Shown here: piece after piece, positions 43,998 through 52,841 of the stretch | Layout: the number at the start of each line of letters is the position of its first letter | How positions within the stretch are numbered: position 1 is the first letter of the stretch | DNA from: Streptomyces maremycinicus | Lineage (GTDB): Bacteria > Actinomycetota > Actinomycetes > Streptomycetales > Streptomycetaceae | Direction of reading: 5' to 3' | NCBI RefSeq assembly: GCF_001184025.1 | Contig: NZ_BBYG01000015.1 | Span: 310,001 to 374,000 of the forward strand | Length of the DNA: 64,000 nucleotides | The notes under the pieces: generated by a model | The model's database searches: none | What the model was told of the DNA's origin: nothing | Seen by the model: the letters and a program-made list of their open reading frames with translations, nothing else | Program-made: the position numbers and the translations under genes

Positions 43998-45129
43998 ACG
44001 GGGTCTGGTCGTCCTCGACGAACGCGCTGATCAAGCCGTGGGGCGCGAGGTCGCCGAACATGAGCTCGTGCAGCCGGGTGCCGTCGGTGGCGGCCTCGGC
44101 GCTGCGGGGGAACATGGCCCGCTCGTACACGGCGAGCGCCGTCTCGGCGTCGTCGGGGTGCGCGGCCAGCGCCTTGCCGAGCTCGGCCCCGTCGTACATG
44201 GCCAGGTTGGCGCCCTCGCCGTTCGGGACCGAGAGGTGGGCGGCGTCGCCGAGCAGGGTCACCCCCGGCACCCGGTCCCACCGGTGCCCGACCGGCAGCG
44301 CGTGGAGGGGCCGCAGGACCGGCTCGGTGTCGGCCTCGGTGATCAGCGCGGTGAGTTCCGGCGCCCAGCCCTCGTACGCCCGGGCGATCCGCTCGGCGGC
44401 CCCGGCGGCGTCGGTGAGGTCGACGGCGGCGAACCAGTCCCGCGGCTCGGCGAGCATCGCGTAGACGTGCAGGGTGTCGCCCTTCTCCCGGTGCGCCACG
44501 ATTCCCCGGCCCGGGGCGAGCGCGAGCAGGGACCCACCGCCGACCGTCTTCGCCCGGTCGGGGTGGCGGGTGTCGCCGTCGAGCAGGTACGTCTCGACGA
44601 CCGACATGCCGGTGTAGTCGGGCGAGGCGGCACTGAGCAGCGGCCGGACCCGCGACCACGCGCCGTCCGCGCCGACGAGCAGGTCCGTGGCGACGGTGGC
44701 GCCGTCGGCGAAGGTCACCTCGTGCCGTCCCTCGCCGAGGGCACGGACCCCGCCGACCTTGCGGCCCCACCGGACGGTGCCGGCCGGGAGCGAGTCGAGC
44801 AGCATCCGCCGCAGCTCCCCGCGCTGGACCTCGGGGCGGCCGCCGGTGCCGTCGTCGAGGTCCTCGAACAGGACGGTCCCGTCCCGGTCGACGATCCGCG
44901 TCGCCTGGCGGCCCTCCAGCACGAGGCCGCGGAACTCGTCCAGCAGGCCCGCCGCCCGCAGCGCGGGCTGTCCGTCGTCCTCGTGGATGTCCAGCATCCC
45001 GCCCTGGGCGCGGGCCGTCGGTGAGGCCTCCGCCTCGTAGACCGTGGCGGTGATGCCGTGGACGTGGAGGACCCGGGCGAGCGTCAGTCCGCCGAGTCCG
45101 GCCCCGATGATCGTGACGTCAGTGGTCAT
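43996..45129 (-). CDS. FAD-dependent monooxygenase, Tet(X)-like
   Basis: A 377-residue flavoprotein: VTIIGAGLGGLTLARVL (GxGxxG), then LLVGADGAWSRVRPL (DG motif) and VTLLGDAAHLSVPNGEGANL (GD motif). The ARAQGGMLDIHEDDGQPALR segment and the PNGEGAN end of the GD motif are characteristic of the Tet(X) / tetracycline-destructase-like branch, whose best-known member hydroxylates tetracyclines. Most genomic homologues act on unknown substrates, so resistance is not claimed. ATG 45129 has AAGGGA upstream. It is divergent from an Eis-like acetyltransferase. Confidence 0.85.
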   Translation of the reverse strand: MTTDVTIIGAGLGGLTLARVLHVHGITATVYEAEASPTARAQGGMLDIHEDDGQPALRAAGLLDEFRGLVLEGRQATRIVDRDGTVLFEDLDDGTGGRPEVQRGELRRMLLDSLPAGTVRWGRKVGGVRALGEGRHEVTFADGATVATDLLVGADGAWSRVRPLLSAASPDYTGMSVVETYLLDGDTRHPDRAKTVGGGSLLALAPGRGIVAHREKGDTLHVYAMLAEPRDWFAAVDLTDAAGAAERIARAYEGWAPELTALITEADTEPVLRPLHALPVGHRWDRVPGVTLLGDAAHLSVPNGEGANLAMYDGAELGKALAAHPDDAETALAVYERAMFPRSAEAATDGTRLHELMFGDLAPHGLISAFVEDDQTP

Positions 45130-45536
45130 GGTGATTCCCTTGCGTGTCGCGCGGCTGCCGGACGGGCACCCGGCAGGATCTTCCGCAAGGTTCCGGCCGC
45201 AGGCCGACAAGCCGCCGACATCGCACCGACAGCCCTGGCGGGACCCGACAGACGACCGACGCGGCGCCGCGCGGCCCGCGCCCACCCTTCGCTCACCGCC
45301 CGCCACCGGTCGCCTGTCGTCCGGTTCGACCCCCGTGCGCCTGTCGCCCGGTGCGACGACCCCCGTGCGCCTGTCGTCCGGTTCGCCCCCCCGTGGAAAC
45401 CCGCGGCCGGCACGGCCCTCAGCACTGACGCGCGGGCGGCGGAAATCGGGTTGACCCGGCCGGGGGCCGACGCTGCACTGTGGCGTGGCATCACGCGTGG
45501 TGGTGCCGGTATCCCGAGAGGCAGGCTGCGGCAGCG
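45130..45536. other. intergenic stretch with imperfect tandem repeats
   Basis: 407 bp between divergent genes with no convincing coding frame. Three imperfect copies of a 27-30-bp unit beginning CGCCTGTCG and ending CCCCCGTG lie at 45311-45337, 45338-45367 and 45368-45395. Promoters for both neighbours must lie here, but none is clear. Confidence 0.55.
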
Positions 45537-46808
45537 ATGGAGATCCGCCCCACGACCGACCAGGACCTCGGCGTCTTCGTCGACACGCTCCACGGCGCGT
45601 TCGGGCGCTTCCCGGAGACCCCGGCCGAGGGCGGCGGCGGGGTCTGGTGGGCGGCGCTGGAGATGGACCGCAACCTGCTCGCCGTGACGGCGGACGGACA
45701 GCCCGTCGGCACCGCGGGCGCGTACTCCTTCGAGCTCACGCTGCCCGGCGCGATCCCCGTCCCGGCCGCCGGGGTGACCGCCGTGGGCGTCCTGCCCTCG
45801 CACCGGCGCCGGGGCGTGCTCGGCGCGATGATGCGACATCAGCTCACCGAATTGCGGGCCCGCGGGGAGTTCCTCTCCGTACTGCTGGCCTCCGAGGCCC
45901 TGATCTACCGAAGGTTCGGCTACGGCCCGGCGACCTACACCCGGCGACTGACGGTGCCGCGCCACAGGGGAGACCTCGCCCTCCCCCGGGCGCGCGCCAC
46001 GGCCGACGCTCCGGCGTCCGGCCCGGAGACCGGCACGGAGACCGGCACGGAGACCGGCACGGAGACCGGCACGATCGAGCTGCTGCGACGTGCCGAGTGC
46101 GGCGAGATCCTGGAAGAGGTCTACGACCGGTACCGCCGTGCGCAGCCCGGTGCGCTGTCCCGGCCGCACCGCTGGTGGGCCGTGCGCGCGGGGCAGCCCC
46201 CGATCGCTCCGGCGGCGCGCTACGTCGCCGTCCACCGGGACGCCGACGGGGCCGCGGACGGCTACGCCTGCTACTCCCTCGGCGAGCGTGACACCCTGAC
46301 CGTCGACGAGACCATCGCCGTCGACGACGCCGTCTTCACGGCCCTGGCCCGGTTCGTGCTCGGACACGACCTGGTCGGCGAGGTCGTCTTCCGGCACTTC
46401 CCGCCCGAGCACCCGCTGCGCTGGCAGTTCGCGGACTTCCGGGCCGGTCAGGTGAGCGACGACACCGACTGGCTCTGGGTCCGGCTGCTGGACGTCCCGC
46501 GCGCGCTCACCGCGCGCGGCTGGTCCACGGACGGCGAGCTGGTCCTCGACGTCGACGACCCGTTCCTCGGCGAGCGCGGCCGCTACCTGCTGACCGTCGA
46601 GGACGGTGAGGCCGACTGCGTGCCGACGGACCGGGAGCCCGACCTCTCACTGGACGTGAGCGACCTGGGCTCGGTCTACCTCGGCGGCACCGCCCCGAGC
46701 ACGCTCGTCCGGGCCGGACACATCCGCGCCCACCGCCCGGGCGCCGCCGTCCTCGCCGACGCCCTCTTCCGCGCCGAGCGTGCCCCGCACTGTCTGCACT
46801 GGTTCTGA
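45537..46808 (+). CDS. GNAT-family N-acetyltransferase, Eis-like
   Basis: 423 residues. The N-terminal GNAT domain has the acetyl-CoA loop VTAVGVLPSHRRRGVLGAMM and a second GNAT-like region. A C-terminal sterol-carrier-protein-like domain follows, and the protein ends HCLHWF with a C-terminal aromatic carboxylate, which serves in catalysis in Eis. Eis-type enzymes acetylate amines such as aminoglycosides or Lys side chains. The mid-protein (about residues 163-178) has four GTET repeats. ATG 45537 was chosen by domain start. Substrate unknown. Confidence 0.88.
   Translation: MEIRPTTDQDLGVFVDTLHGAFGRFPETPAEGGGGVWWAALEMDRNLLAVTADGQPVGTAGAYSFELTLPGAIPVPAAGVTAVGVLPSHRRRGVLGAMMRHQLTELRARGEFLSVLLASEALIYRRFGYGPATYTRRLTVPRHRGDLALPRARATADAPASGPETGTETGTETGTETGTIELLRRAECGEILEEVYDRYRRAQPGALSRPHRWWAVRAGQPPIAPAARYVAVHRDADGAADGYACYSLGERDTLTVDETIAVDDAVFTALARFVLGHDLVGEVVFRHFPPEHPLRWQFADFRAGQVSDDTDWLWVRLLDVPRALTARGWSTDGELVLDVDDPFLGERGRYLLTVEDGEADCVPTDREPDLSLDVSDLGSVYLGGTAPSTLVRAGHIRAHRPGAAVLADALFRAERAPHCLHWF
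46025..46072. repeat. four perfect tandem 12-bp repeats in the Eis-like gene
   Basis: GGAGACCGGCAC is repeated four times without change. It encodes ETGT repeats at the boundary between the two GNAT-like halves, a likely flexible linker whose copy number can slip in frame. Confidence 0.9.
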
Positions 46809-46911
46809 CCACGCCCGACCGCCCCGCACCGGTCTTGACCGGCCCCGATCGCCCGCCCCCGCCGGAGTGTGCGCGAGTGACGTCCCGACCGAAGGCGCAC
46901 CACTGCGGCGG

Positions 46912-47856
46912 TCAGTCCCGCGGGGCGGTGTCCGAGGGAGCGTCCGGCCATCCGTCGGCGGCCAGTTGCCGGAGGCGGTCCATGACGGTCCGCGTCGCCG
47001 GGGTGATCCAGCGGCCACGGTGCCACATCATCTGGACGGGGACCGGAGGAAAGTTCTGGGCGGCGCACAGCCGGCCGGAGGCCAGATCGGCCCGGACGCC
47101 GACCTCGGGCAGCAGGGCCAGGCCGAGGCCGGCCTCGACACAGGCGCGAGCCGCTTCGATGCTGCCGAAGCGTGTCACGCGCGGGGACTCTCCTGGCAGC
47201 GCGAGCAGGTCCCGGGCGAACGCGTCGCTGTACGAGCAGCCCTCCTCGAGCAGGAAGACCGTGTGTCCTGCCAGCCCGCGCAGCGGCGTCCCGGTGTGGG
47301 CGAGCGGGTGCCCGGGGGCGGCGACCAGCACCAGGGGCTCGGCGCCGATGGCCTGCGACTCCAGCTGCGGCACCTCGATGCGCGGCTCGAGGAGCAGCGC
47401 GAAATCCGTACGCCCCGCAGCCAGTTGGTCCGCCGCCTCGGCGGGGGTCGCCACCGCGCGCATATGGATGTCGACGCCGGGCAGGCCGCGGTTCAGCCCG
47501 GCCACCGCGAGCGGGAGGCGGTAGGCGCACAGGGACTCGCTCGCGCCGATGGTGACGCTGCCCTCGACCGGGGCGGTGCCGTGCGCCTCGTGGCGCAGCC
47601 GGTCCTCGGCGTCCAGCACGTGTCGCGCCCGTTCGAGGAGGCGCGCACCCGTCTCGGTGAGGACGGTTCCCGAGGGCAGGCGGTCGAAGAGCCGCACGCG
47701 CAGCTCCCGCTCCAGGGCGCGGATCTGCACGGTGACGGTCGACTGGGCCAGGTGGAGCTCCGCGGCGGCGGCGGTGAAGCTGCCGGTGCGGGCCAGGGCG
47801 GCGAAGGTCCGCAGCACGCGTGTGTCCACAGCGGGTCGCCCTCCCTCCGATGCCAT
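46912..47856 (-). CDS. LysR-family transcriptional regulator
   Basis: 314 residues. The helix-turn-helix is at about 12-70 (LRTFAALARTGSFTAAAAEL, then HLAQSTVTVQIRALERELRV) and the effector domain at about 95-300. It is divergent from the PhzF-family gene with only 72 bp between starts, the classic LysR/target arrangement, so it probably controls that gene and itself. Confidence 0.9.
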   Translation of the reverse strand: MASEGGRPAVDTRVLRTFAALARTGSFTAAAAELHLAQSTVTVQIRALERELRVRLFDRLPSGTVLTETGARLLERARHVLDAEDRLRHEAHGTAPVEGSVTIGASESLCAYRLPLAVAGLNRGLPGVDIHMRAVATPAEAADQLAAGRTDFALLLEPRIEVPQLESQAIGAEPLVLVAAPGHPLAHTGTPLRGLAGHTVFLLEEGCSYSDAFARDLLALPGESPRVTRFGSIEAARACVEAGLGLALLPEVGVRADLASGRLCAAQNFPPVPVQMMWHRGRWITPATRTVMDRLRQLAADGWPDAPSDTAPRD

Positions 47857-47881
47857 AGAAGAAATCGATGGCGTGCTTCAA

Positions 47882-47896
47882 GTCTAATCATTGGAC
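47882..47896. promoter_or_regulatory. imperfect LysR-type site between lysR and the phzF-like gene
   Basis: GTCTAA-TCA-TTGGAC, a 6-bp inverted repeat with one mismatch, lies in the A+T-rich 72-bp divergent gap. Confidence 0.35.
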
Positions 47897-47928
47897 GACA
47901 TAGCCCACGTTCGAGGAGGCTTGAGGGC

Positions 47929-48768
47929 ATGGACATCCTGCGGTACAGCGCCTTCACCGACCGGCCCGACGGAGGCAACCCGGCCGGCGTCGTCCTCGAC
48001 GCCCGGGGACTCGACGACGCGGACATGCTCCGGGTGGCCGCGGAAGTGGGCTTCTCCGAGACGGCGTTCGTCCTCCCCGCGGAGGGCCCCGGCCACACCC
48101 ACCGGGTCCGCTACTTCAGCCCCCGCGCGGAGGTCGACTTCTGCGGCCACGCGACGGTCGCCACCGCCGTCGCCCTCGCCGAGCGCTCCGCCCCCGGCAC
48201 CCTGGTGTTCCGGACCAACGCCGGGCTGATCGACGTGGCGACGGCGGCGGAGGGAGCGACGCTGCGGGCGACCCTCACCAGTGTCCCCACGTCCTCACGG
48301 CCGGTCGCCCGCCCCCACCTGGAGTCCGCGCTGAAGGCGCTCCGCTGGTCCGAGGCCGACCTGGATCCCGCCTTCCCCGCCCATGTGGCCTTCGCCGGCA
48401 ACCACCACCTCATGCTGGCGGCGGCGTCGCGGGAGCGCCTGGCCGACCTCGACTACGACTTCGAGGCGCTGCACGCACTCTCACGCGCCCAGGACTGGAC
48501 CACCGTCCATCTCTTCCACCGGCACAGCGACACCGTCTTCCACGCACGCGACCCCTTCCCGCTCGGCGGCGTCGTCGAGGACCCGGCGACCGGCGCCGCG
48601 GCCGCCGCCTTCGGCGGCTATCTGCGTGCCCTCGGGCGGGCGACCCACCCCGCCCCGGTCACCGTGCTCCAGGGCGACGACATGGGCCGCCCGAGCCGGC
48701 TCACCGTCACCACCGCCGCGTCGGACCCCCGGGTGAGCGTGAGCGGCCAGGCCGTCCCGCTGCCCTGA
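47929..48768 (+). CDS. PhzF-family isomerase/epimerase-like protein
   Basis: 279 residues with the diaminopimelate-epimerase-like two-domain fold. FTDRPDGGNPAGVVLDARGL, then VGFSETAFVLP with the family's conserved catalytic-type Glu, VDFCGHATVATAVALAE, and GGVVEDPATGAAAAAFGGYL are all signature segments. PhzF proteins isomerise small unsaturated acids; in phenazine producers the substrate is trans-2,3-dihydro-3-hydroxyanthranilate, but no other phenazine genes are here. ATG 47929 has GAGGAGG upstream. Probably regulated by the divergent LysR. Confidence 0.9.
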   Translation: MDILRYSAFTDRPDGGNPAGVVLDARGLDDADMLRVAAEVGFSETAFVLPAEGPGHTHRVRYFSPRAEVDFCGHATVATAVALAERSAPGTLVFRTNAGLIDVATAAEGATLRATLTSVPTSSRPVARPHLESALKALRWSEADLDPAFPAHVAFAGNHHLMLAAASRERLADLDYDFEALHALSRAQDWTTVHLFHRHSDTVFHARDPFPLGGVVEDPATGAAAAAFGGYLRALGRATHPAPVTVLQGDDMGRPSRLTVTTAASDPRVSVSGQAVPLP

Positions 48769-49362
48769 GGGGCTCCCCGCGTACGGGCGTCCCGCCACCG
48801 AGCCCCCCGCCCGCCCCATCTCCCGGCCCGCCGAACCTCCCGTGCGTGCCGAACCACCAGACCCGCCGAACCTCCCGGGCGTGCCGAACCCCCCGGCCCG
48901 CACAGCGGATTGTCGGCCAATACCTCCCGGGGTCGCCGCGGGCGCGGAAGCCGGCGACGGGGCGCTCCGGGCCGGACCGGCGCCGTCCGGCGGCGGCGTC
49001 CGCCGCCGTCCGCGTTCGGCTGCGCAATCGTTGCCCGGGTCCCGGACGCGTGGGGTGCCGCGGCCCGCACGCGGCGCACACGGACCTGTGCCGGGTCATG
49101 AGCGCGAGCTCCGGGGCACCGCGGGAGGTCCGCTCCGCGCCGCCGTCGATATGCGGATGTGAAGCGGAACCTTTCGCGCCGCGGGGGCGCCGGACCGGCC
49201 GCCCCGTCCGCCACGGGTACACGTGCGCGTGTTCATGACCAGTCGGTGCTGAGCCATATATCCCCGCATCGGACGACGATTGCGCACTGAGCGGCACTTG
49301 TCGCTGACGTTCCGTCATGGCTAGGCTCCCGCCCACTTTCACAGTTCACACACTTTCGGCAC
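48769..49362. other. 594-bp intergenic stretch upstream of the RiPP-like cluster
   Basis: No credible gene. A 35-bp imperfect tandem duplication containing CCGAACCTCC (48831-48840 and 48866-48875) lies near the left end. The last 160 bp turn A+T-richer and hold a plausible promoter (separate entry). Confidence 0.5.
49298..49327 (+). promoter_or_regulatory. candidate promoter of the RiPP-like cluster
   Basis: TTGTCG (49298-49303) and TAGGCT (49322-49327), 18 bp apart, fit a housekeeping-sigma promoter. They lie about 36 bp upstream of the first gene of the cluster in a locally A+T-rich stretch. Confidence 0.45.
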
Positions 49363-50820
49363 ATGGAGGCCGGCCGCCGGCGCGGCCTCCCGGTCGTACG
49401 GGGGGTGGGGAACGTCGGCACGTCACCGATCCGCCGGCCTTCCGGCCCGGCGCACGAGGAGAGACCCGTCACCGACGGGGAGCCGCGCCGCGCGAAGCGA
49501 ACGGACCCGTCGGCCCCGGCGGACGGGGTGACCCGGACGGACCGCCCGGGCGCACACCACGCCCGGCCCGCCCGGGCATCGCGGGACCTCAGGATCCTGT
49601 GGTGGGTCAACGCGGCCGACGGGCTCGGCAGTCAGGCCTCCGGCCTGGTCCTCCCGCTCCTGCTCCTCGATCTCGGTCACAGCCCCGGTACCGCGGGATC
49701 GCTGGCCGGCGTCGCCGCGCTCACCGGGGTCGTCCTCGGGCCGCTCGTCGCGGTACCGGCGGACCGGGGACGGCGGCGCCGCCTCATGACGGGTTCGGCG
49801 GCCCTCGCGGCCCTGGCCACGGGGGTACTGGCGCTGACCTGTCTGGGCCGGCCCGCGTTATGGGTCGTGGTGTCGCTGGCCCTCGCGGAGCGGCTGTGCG
49901 CCGTGGCCTACGAGGCCGCGTCGCGCGGAGCCATCGTCCGTCTGGCGACCGTCGACGAGCTGCCCCGGGCGGCGGCCGGTATGCAGACGGGCGACCAGGC
50001 CGCACTCGTCCTGGGTCCGGTGCTCGGCGGGGCCCTGTTCCAACTCGCCCGGCCGCTGCCCTTCCTGGCCGACGCCCTCTCCTACGCGATCGCCGCGCTG
50101 GGTGTCCGGGCCGTGCGCACCCCCCTCGACACACCCGCGCCGACCCCTCCGTCCGGCACCGGCGCCCGCCTGCGAGGGACCTGGCCCGAGCGGTTCGCCG
50201 CCGCGCGAGCCGGCGTCGTCACGGTGGCCGGGTCCCCGGTGCTGCGCCTGGTGCTGGTCTGGACCTCGGCCGCCGGGGGCGCGCTGACCCTGCTCTTCTA
50301 CGCGGCGCTGTTCCGGCTGGGCGCGGACGACCGGAGCACGGCGGCCGGTGTGGTCCTCGCCGCGGCCGGGGCGAGCGGCCTGCTGGGCTCGCTGGTCGCG
50401 GCCCCCGCCGTACGACGGCTCGGCGCCGCCCGCCTGCTGACGGTGGCCGCCTGGCTGCTGCCGCTGCCGTGCGGCGCGCTGATGTGGGTGGACGGCGCGA
50501 CCGGCTGGGGAGTGGCGTTCGCCGGGCTGTCCCTGCTGGTGCCGCTGATCACCGTGGTGCTGGCCGGCGCCGCCGTCGCGTGCACACCGGTGGAGCTCCA
50601 GTCCCGCACCGCGAGTGTGCTCGGCTCGGTGTCCGCGCTGGCCGCGGCCGGAGCGCCGGCGCTCGCCGCCGCCCTCGTCACCGTCTGGAGCTCCCGCGCG
50701 CCCGCACTGCTGGTCACCGCGCTCTTCGCGGCACTGGCCGGGTACACCCAGCTGCGGGCCGCCGCCGTACTGCGCGCGGGTGCCGCGGCCGCCGCCGGGG
50801 TGGGGGACGGCCGTGGCTGA
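49363..50820 (+). CDS. MFS transporter of the RiPP-like cluster, contains a TTA codon
   Basis: 485 residues if ATG 49363 is the start. A ~75-residue Arg/Pro-rich soluble N-terminus, which may be partly untranslated if a later start is used, is followed by about twelve hydrophobic segments (ILWWVNAADGLGSQASGLVL onwards). The loop VAVPADRGRRRRLMTGSAAL is MFS motif A. The fold resembles macrolide/enterobactin-exporter-type MFS proteins, so peptide-product export or self-resistance is likely. Codon 166 (49858-49860) is TTA, the rare Leu codon read by bldA tRNA. The 3' end overlaps the peptidase gene by 8 bp. Confidence 0.85.
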   Translation: MEAGRRRGLPVVRGVGNVGTSPIRRPSGPAHEERPVTDGEPRRAKRTDPSAPADGVTRTDRPGAHHARPARASRDLRILWWVNAADGLGSQASGLVLPLLLLDLGHSPGTAGSLAGVAALTGVVLGPLVAVPADRGRRRRLMTGSAALAALATGVLALTCLGRPALWVVVSLALAERLCAVAYEAASRGAIVRLATVDELPRAAAGMQTGDQAALVLGPVLGGALFQLARPLPFLADALSYAIAALGVRAVRTPLDTPAPTPPSGTGARLRGTWPERFAAARAGVVTVAGSPVLRLVLVWTSAAGGALTLLFYAALFRLGADDRSTAAGVVLAAAGASGLLGSLVAAPAVRRLGAARLLTVAAWLLPLPCGALMWVDGATGWGVAFAGLSLLVPLITVVLAGAAVACTPVELQSRTASVLGSVSALAAAGAPALAAALVTVWSSRAPALLVTALFAALAGYTQLRAAAVLRAGAAAAAGVGDGRG

Positions 50821-52636
50821 CGACTTCCGGGTCTTCCTCGGTGCCCTGCCCCAGGTGTGTCCGCGTGACGCGCGGCGCATGGTGCTGACGGCCGACGCCG
50901 ACGGCCGTTGCGAGGTGTTCACCTGGGACGCGGCCACCAGGAGCACGCGGCAGGTCACGGACCGGCCCCGGGGGACGGTGCACTGCGCCATCGACGCCGA
51001 CGCGTACGTGTGGTGGTTCGACGAGGACGCAGAGGGCCGCGGGCACTGGTGGTTCCAGCCGTTCGACGGAGGCTGCCGGGTGCCCGGTCTGCCCGGTGCC
51101 CCGGCCGCGCTGCCGCGCGGTCTGGCGGTGACGGACGACGGGACGGTCGCCGCGGCACTCGCGTCCCGGCACGGCGGCACGAGGGTGTTCGTCGGACGGC
51201 GTGGCCGGGCGCCGCGCGAGATCCTCCGCATCGCCGGGGAGGGACGGCTGGGCGGTGTCACCCCGGAAGGCGATCTGGTGGCTCTGGCCACGGTGTCCGA
51301 CGGTGACACGAGCGTCGTGGTCGTCACCCCGGCGGGCCGGGTCGTCGCCCGCCTGCCCGAGACCGGCGGCCCGGCCGGCAGGTTCTGGTGCCGGGGCTTC
51401 TCGCCGCGGCCCGGCCGGTCCGCACTGCTGCTGGTGCACGAGCTGACGGACGAATACCGGTTGGCCACATGGACACCGGCCGGCGGTCTGGTCACGCACT
51501 CCTGGTGCCGTTTCGACACCGAGATCACCGCCGGCTGGTACCCCGACACGGACGAGGTGCTGGTGCGTCAGGAGCGGCACGGGCGCTCGCTGCTGCACCG
51601 GGTCCGTCTGCGCGACCGTACCCGCCGGGTCCTGCCCACTCCCGCCGGGAGCCTGCTGGACGCCGCCCCGCGGCCGGGCGGGGGGCTGCACTACCTGTGG
51701 ACGGACACCGCCCACCCGCCCGTCCCGCACGCCACCGACGGGGTCGCCCTGCCGGCGCCCGGTCCACCGCCCCCCGTGCCCGGGCGGCACACCGAGGTGT
51801 GGACCCGGACGCCCGGCGGCCCGGTCCACACGCTGCTCAGCCTGCCGCGCCCCGACGGCAGCCGGTCCGGCGGGGCGGGTGCCGACGGCGACGCGGCACC
51901 GCCACCGGCCGTGTTCCTGGTGCACGGCGGACCCGCCGACCACGACCGGGACGCCTACGACGCCACGGTGCACTCGCTGGTGGCCTCCGGCTATGCCGTG
52001 GCGCGCGTCAACTACCGCGGGTCGACCGGCTACGGTCCGCGCTGGCGGCGGGCCCTCGGGCCGGATGTCGGCCATCCCCAGGTGGACGACCTGGCCGCGG
52101 TGCGCGCGGATCTCGTCCGTCGCGGGCTGGTGGACGACCGGGCTACGGCTCTGTGGGGAGTGTCCTGGGGGGCCTATCTGGTACTGCTGGCGCTCGGTAC
52201 GCGCCCGGGGCTGTGGCAGGCCGGTGTCGCGGTCAAGCCCGTCGCCGACTGGGTGACCGCCCACCGGCTGACCACGCCCGCGCTGCGCGCCCTGGACGTC
52301 CGCTGGTTCGGCGGCACCCCGGAGCAGGTGCCCCGGCGCTACGCCCACAGCTCGCCGCTCAGCTTCGCGGCGAAGGTGCGGGCACCGCTGCTCGTGGTCG
52401 GTGCCGACAACGACGTCAAGTGCCCGCCGGAACAGATCCGCAGCTACCTGGGCGCGCTGACCGCGGCGGGCGTGACGCATGAGCAGATGTGGCTCGACAC
52501 CGGCCACGACGGCTACGACGGCGCGGCACACGTCGCGGTCCTGCGCCGCTCACTGACCTTCCTGCGCGCGCGGCTGCCCGCACCGGCGCCCCCCTCGCGT
52601 CCCCCGGCTCGCCCGGGAGGACCCCGGCCCCGCTGA
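50813..52636 (+). CDS. S9-family serine peptidase (prolyl-oligopeptidase/acylaminoacyl-peptidase type)
   Basis: 607 residues from GTG 50813. An N-terminal beta-propeller-like region (about 1-330) precedes an alpha/beta hydrolase domain with VFLVHGGPADHDRDAYD, the nucleophile in WGVSWGAYLV (Ser451), an Asp in GADNDVKCPPEQ (D534 best fits) and His565 in DTGHDGYD, a complete triad. It has no signal peptide. S9 enzymes cleave short peptides, so in this cluster it is a candidate for removing leader or follower sequence from the modified precursor. It overlaps the MFS gene by 8 bp and is followed at 77 bp by the precursor gene. Confidence 0.88.
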   Translation: MADDFRVFLGALPQVCPRDARRMVLTADADGRCEVFTWDAATRSTRQVTDRPRGTVHCAIDADAYVWWFDEDAEGRGHWWFQPFDGGCRVPGLPGAPAALPRGLAVTDDGTVAAALASRHGGTRVFVGRRGRAPREILRIAGEGRLGGVTPEGDLVALATVSDGDTSVVVVTPAGRVVARLPETGGPAGRFWCRGFSPRPGRSALLLVHELTDEYRLATWTPAGGLVTHSWCRFDTEITAGWYPDTDEVLVRQERHGRSLLHRVRLRDRTRRVLPTPAGSLLDAAPRPGGGLHYLWTDTAHPPVPHATDGVALPAPGPPPPVPGRHTEVWTRTPGGPVHTLLSLPRPDGSRSGGAGADGDAAPPPAVFLVHGGPADHDRDAYDATVHSLVASGYAVARVNYRGSTGYGPRWRRALGPDVGHPQVDDLAAVRADLVRRGLVDDRATALWGVSWGAYLVLLALGTRPGLWQAGVAVKPVADWVTAHRLTTPALRALDVRWFGGTPEQVPRRYAHSSPLSFAAKVRAPLLVVGADNDVKCPPEQIRSYLGALTAAGVTHEQMWLDTGHDGYDGAAHVAVLRRSLTFLRARLPAPAPPSRPPARPGGPRPR

Positions 52637-52712
52637 GGACACAGCGGGACCGGGTCGTGCACAGCACCACCCGCCCGAAGAACACGTCATGAACCCGAGA
52701 AGGAGGACGACT

Positions 52713-52835
52713 GTGCAGAAGGACATCATCCACAACGACCCGCTGGCGGGCGACGAGGAGAACCGGAAGCCGGGCATCGGCATCACCATCACCATCCCGT
52801 TCCGCAACGCCGCCGAGAGCGACGACGAGGAGTGA
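52713..52835 (+). CDS. candidate RiPP precursor peptide (40 aa)
   Basis: A small gene starting at GTG 52713 behind GAGAAGGAGG (52697-52706), among the best ribosome sites in the window. The peptide has an N-terminal part MQKDIIHNDPLAGDEENRKP, then GIGITITIPFRN, then AAESDDEE. The charged N-terminus looks like a leader. The middle is a run of alternating Ile/Thr, Pro and Phe suited to C-methylation on unactivated carbons. The acidic tail may be a follower. It lies just ahead of a RiPP-type cobalamin radical SAM gene, with a hairpin between. ATG 52689 is in frame and would add eight residues, but then the ribosome site would be inside the gene. There is no Cys and only one Ser, so lanthipeptide or sactipeptide chemistry is unlikely. 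Confidence 0.75.
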   Translation: MQKDIIHNDPLAGDEENRKPGIGITITIPFRNAAESDDEE

Positions 52836-52841
52836 GCGACG

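Noticed and set aside
41408..44770. Very long open frame on the minus strand (over 1,100 codons) opposite the binding protein and permease
   Set aside because: High GC content makes antisense frames long. The translation is low-complexity Arg/Gly/Pro, while the plus-strand genes have clear domains.
43996..45129. Tetracycline resistance gene
   Set aside because: Tet(X)-like motifs are present, but the branch is common in Streptomyces with unknown substrates; resistance cannot be claimed from sequence alone.
46829..46842. Terminator between the Eis-like gene and the LysR gene
   Set aside because: CCGGTC-TT-GACCGG has almost no loop and a very short stem; too weak to call.
47929..48768. Phenazine biosynthesis cluster
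   Set aside because: Only a PhzF-family gene and its LysR regulator are present; no other phenazine genes surround it, and PhzF relatives have many roles.
52689..52835. Longer precursor starting at ATG 52689 (48 residues)
   Set aside because: The only strong ribosome site (52697-52706) would then be inside the gene; GTG 52713 is correctly spaced from it.
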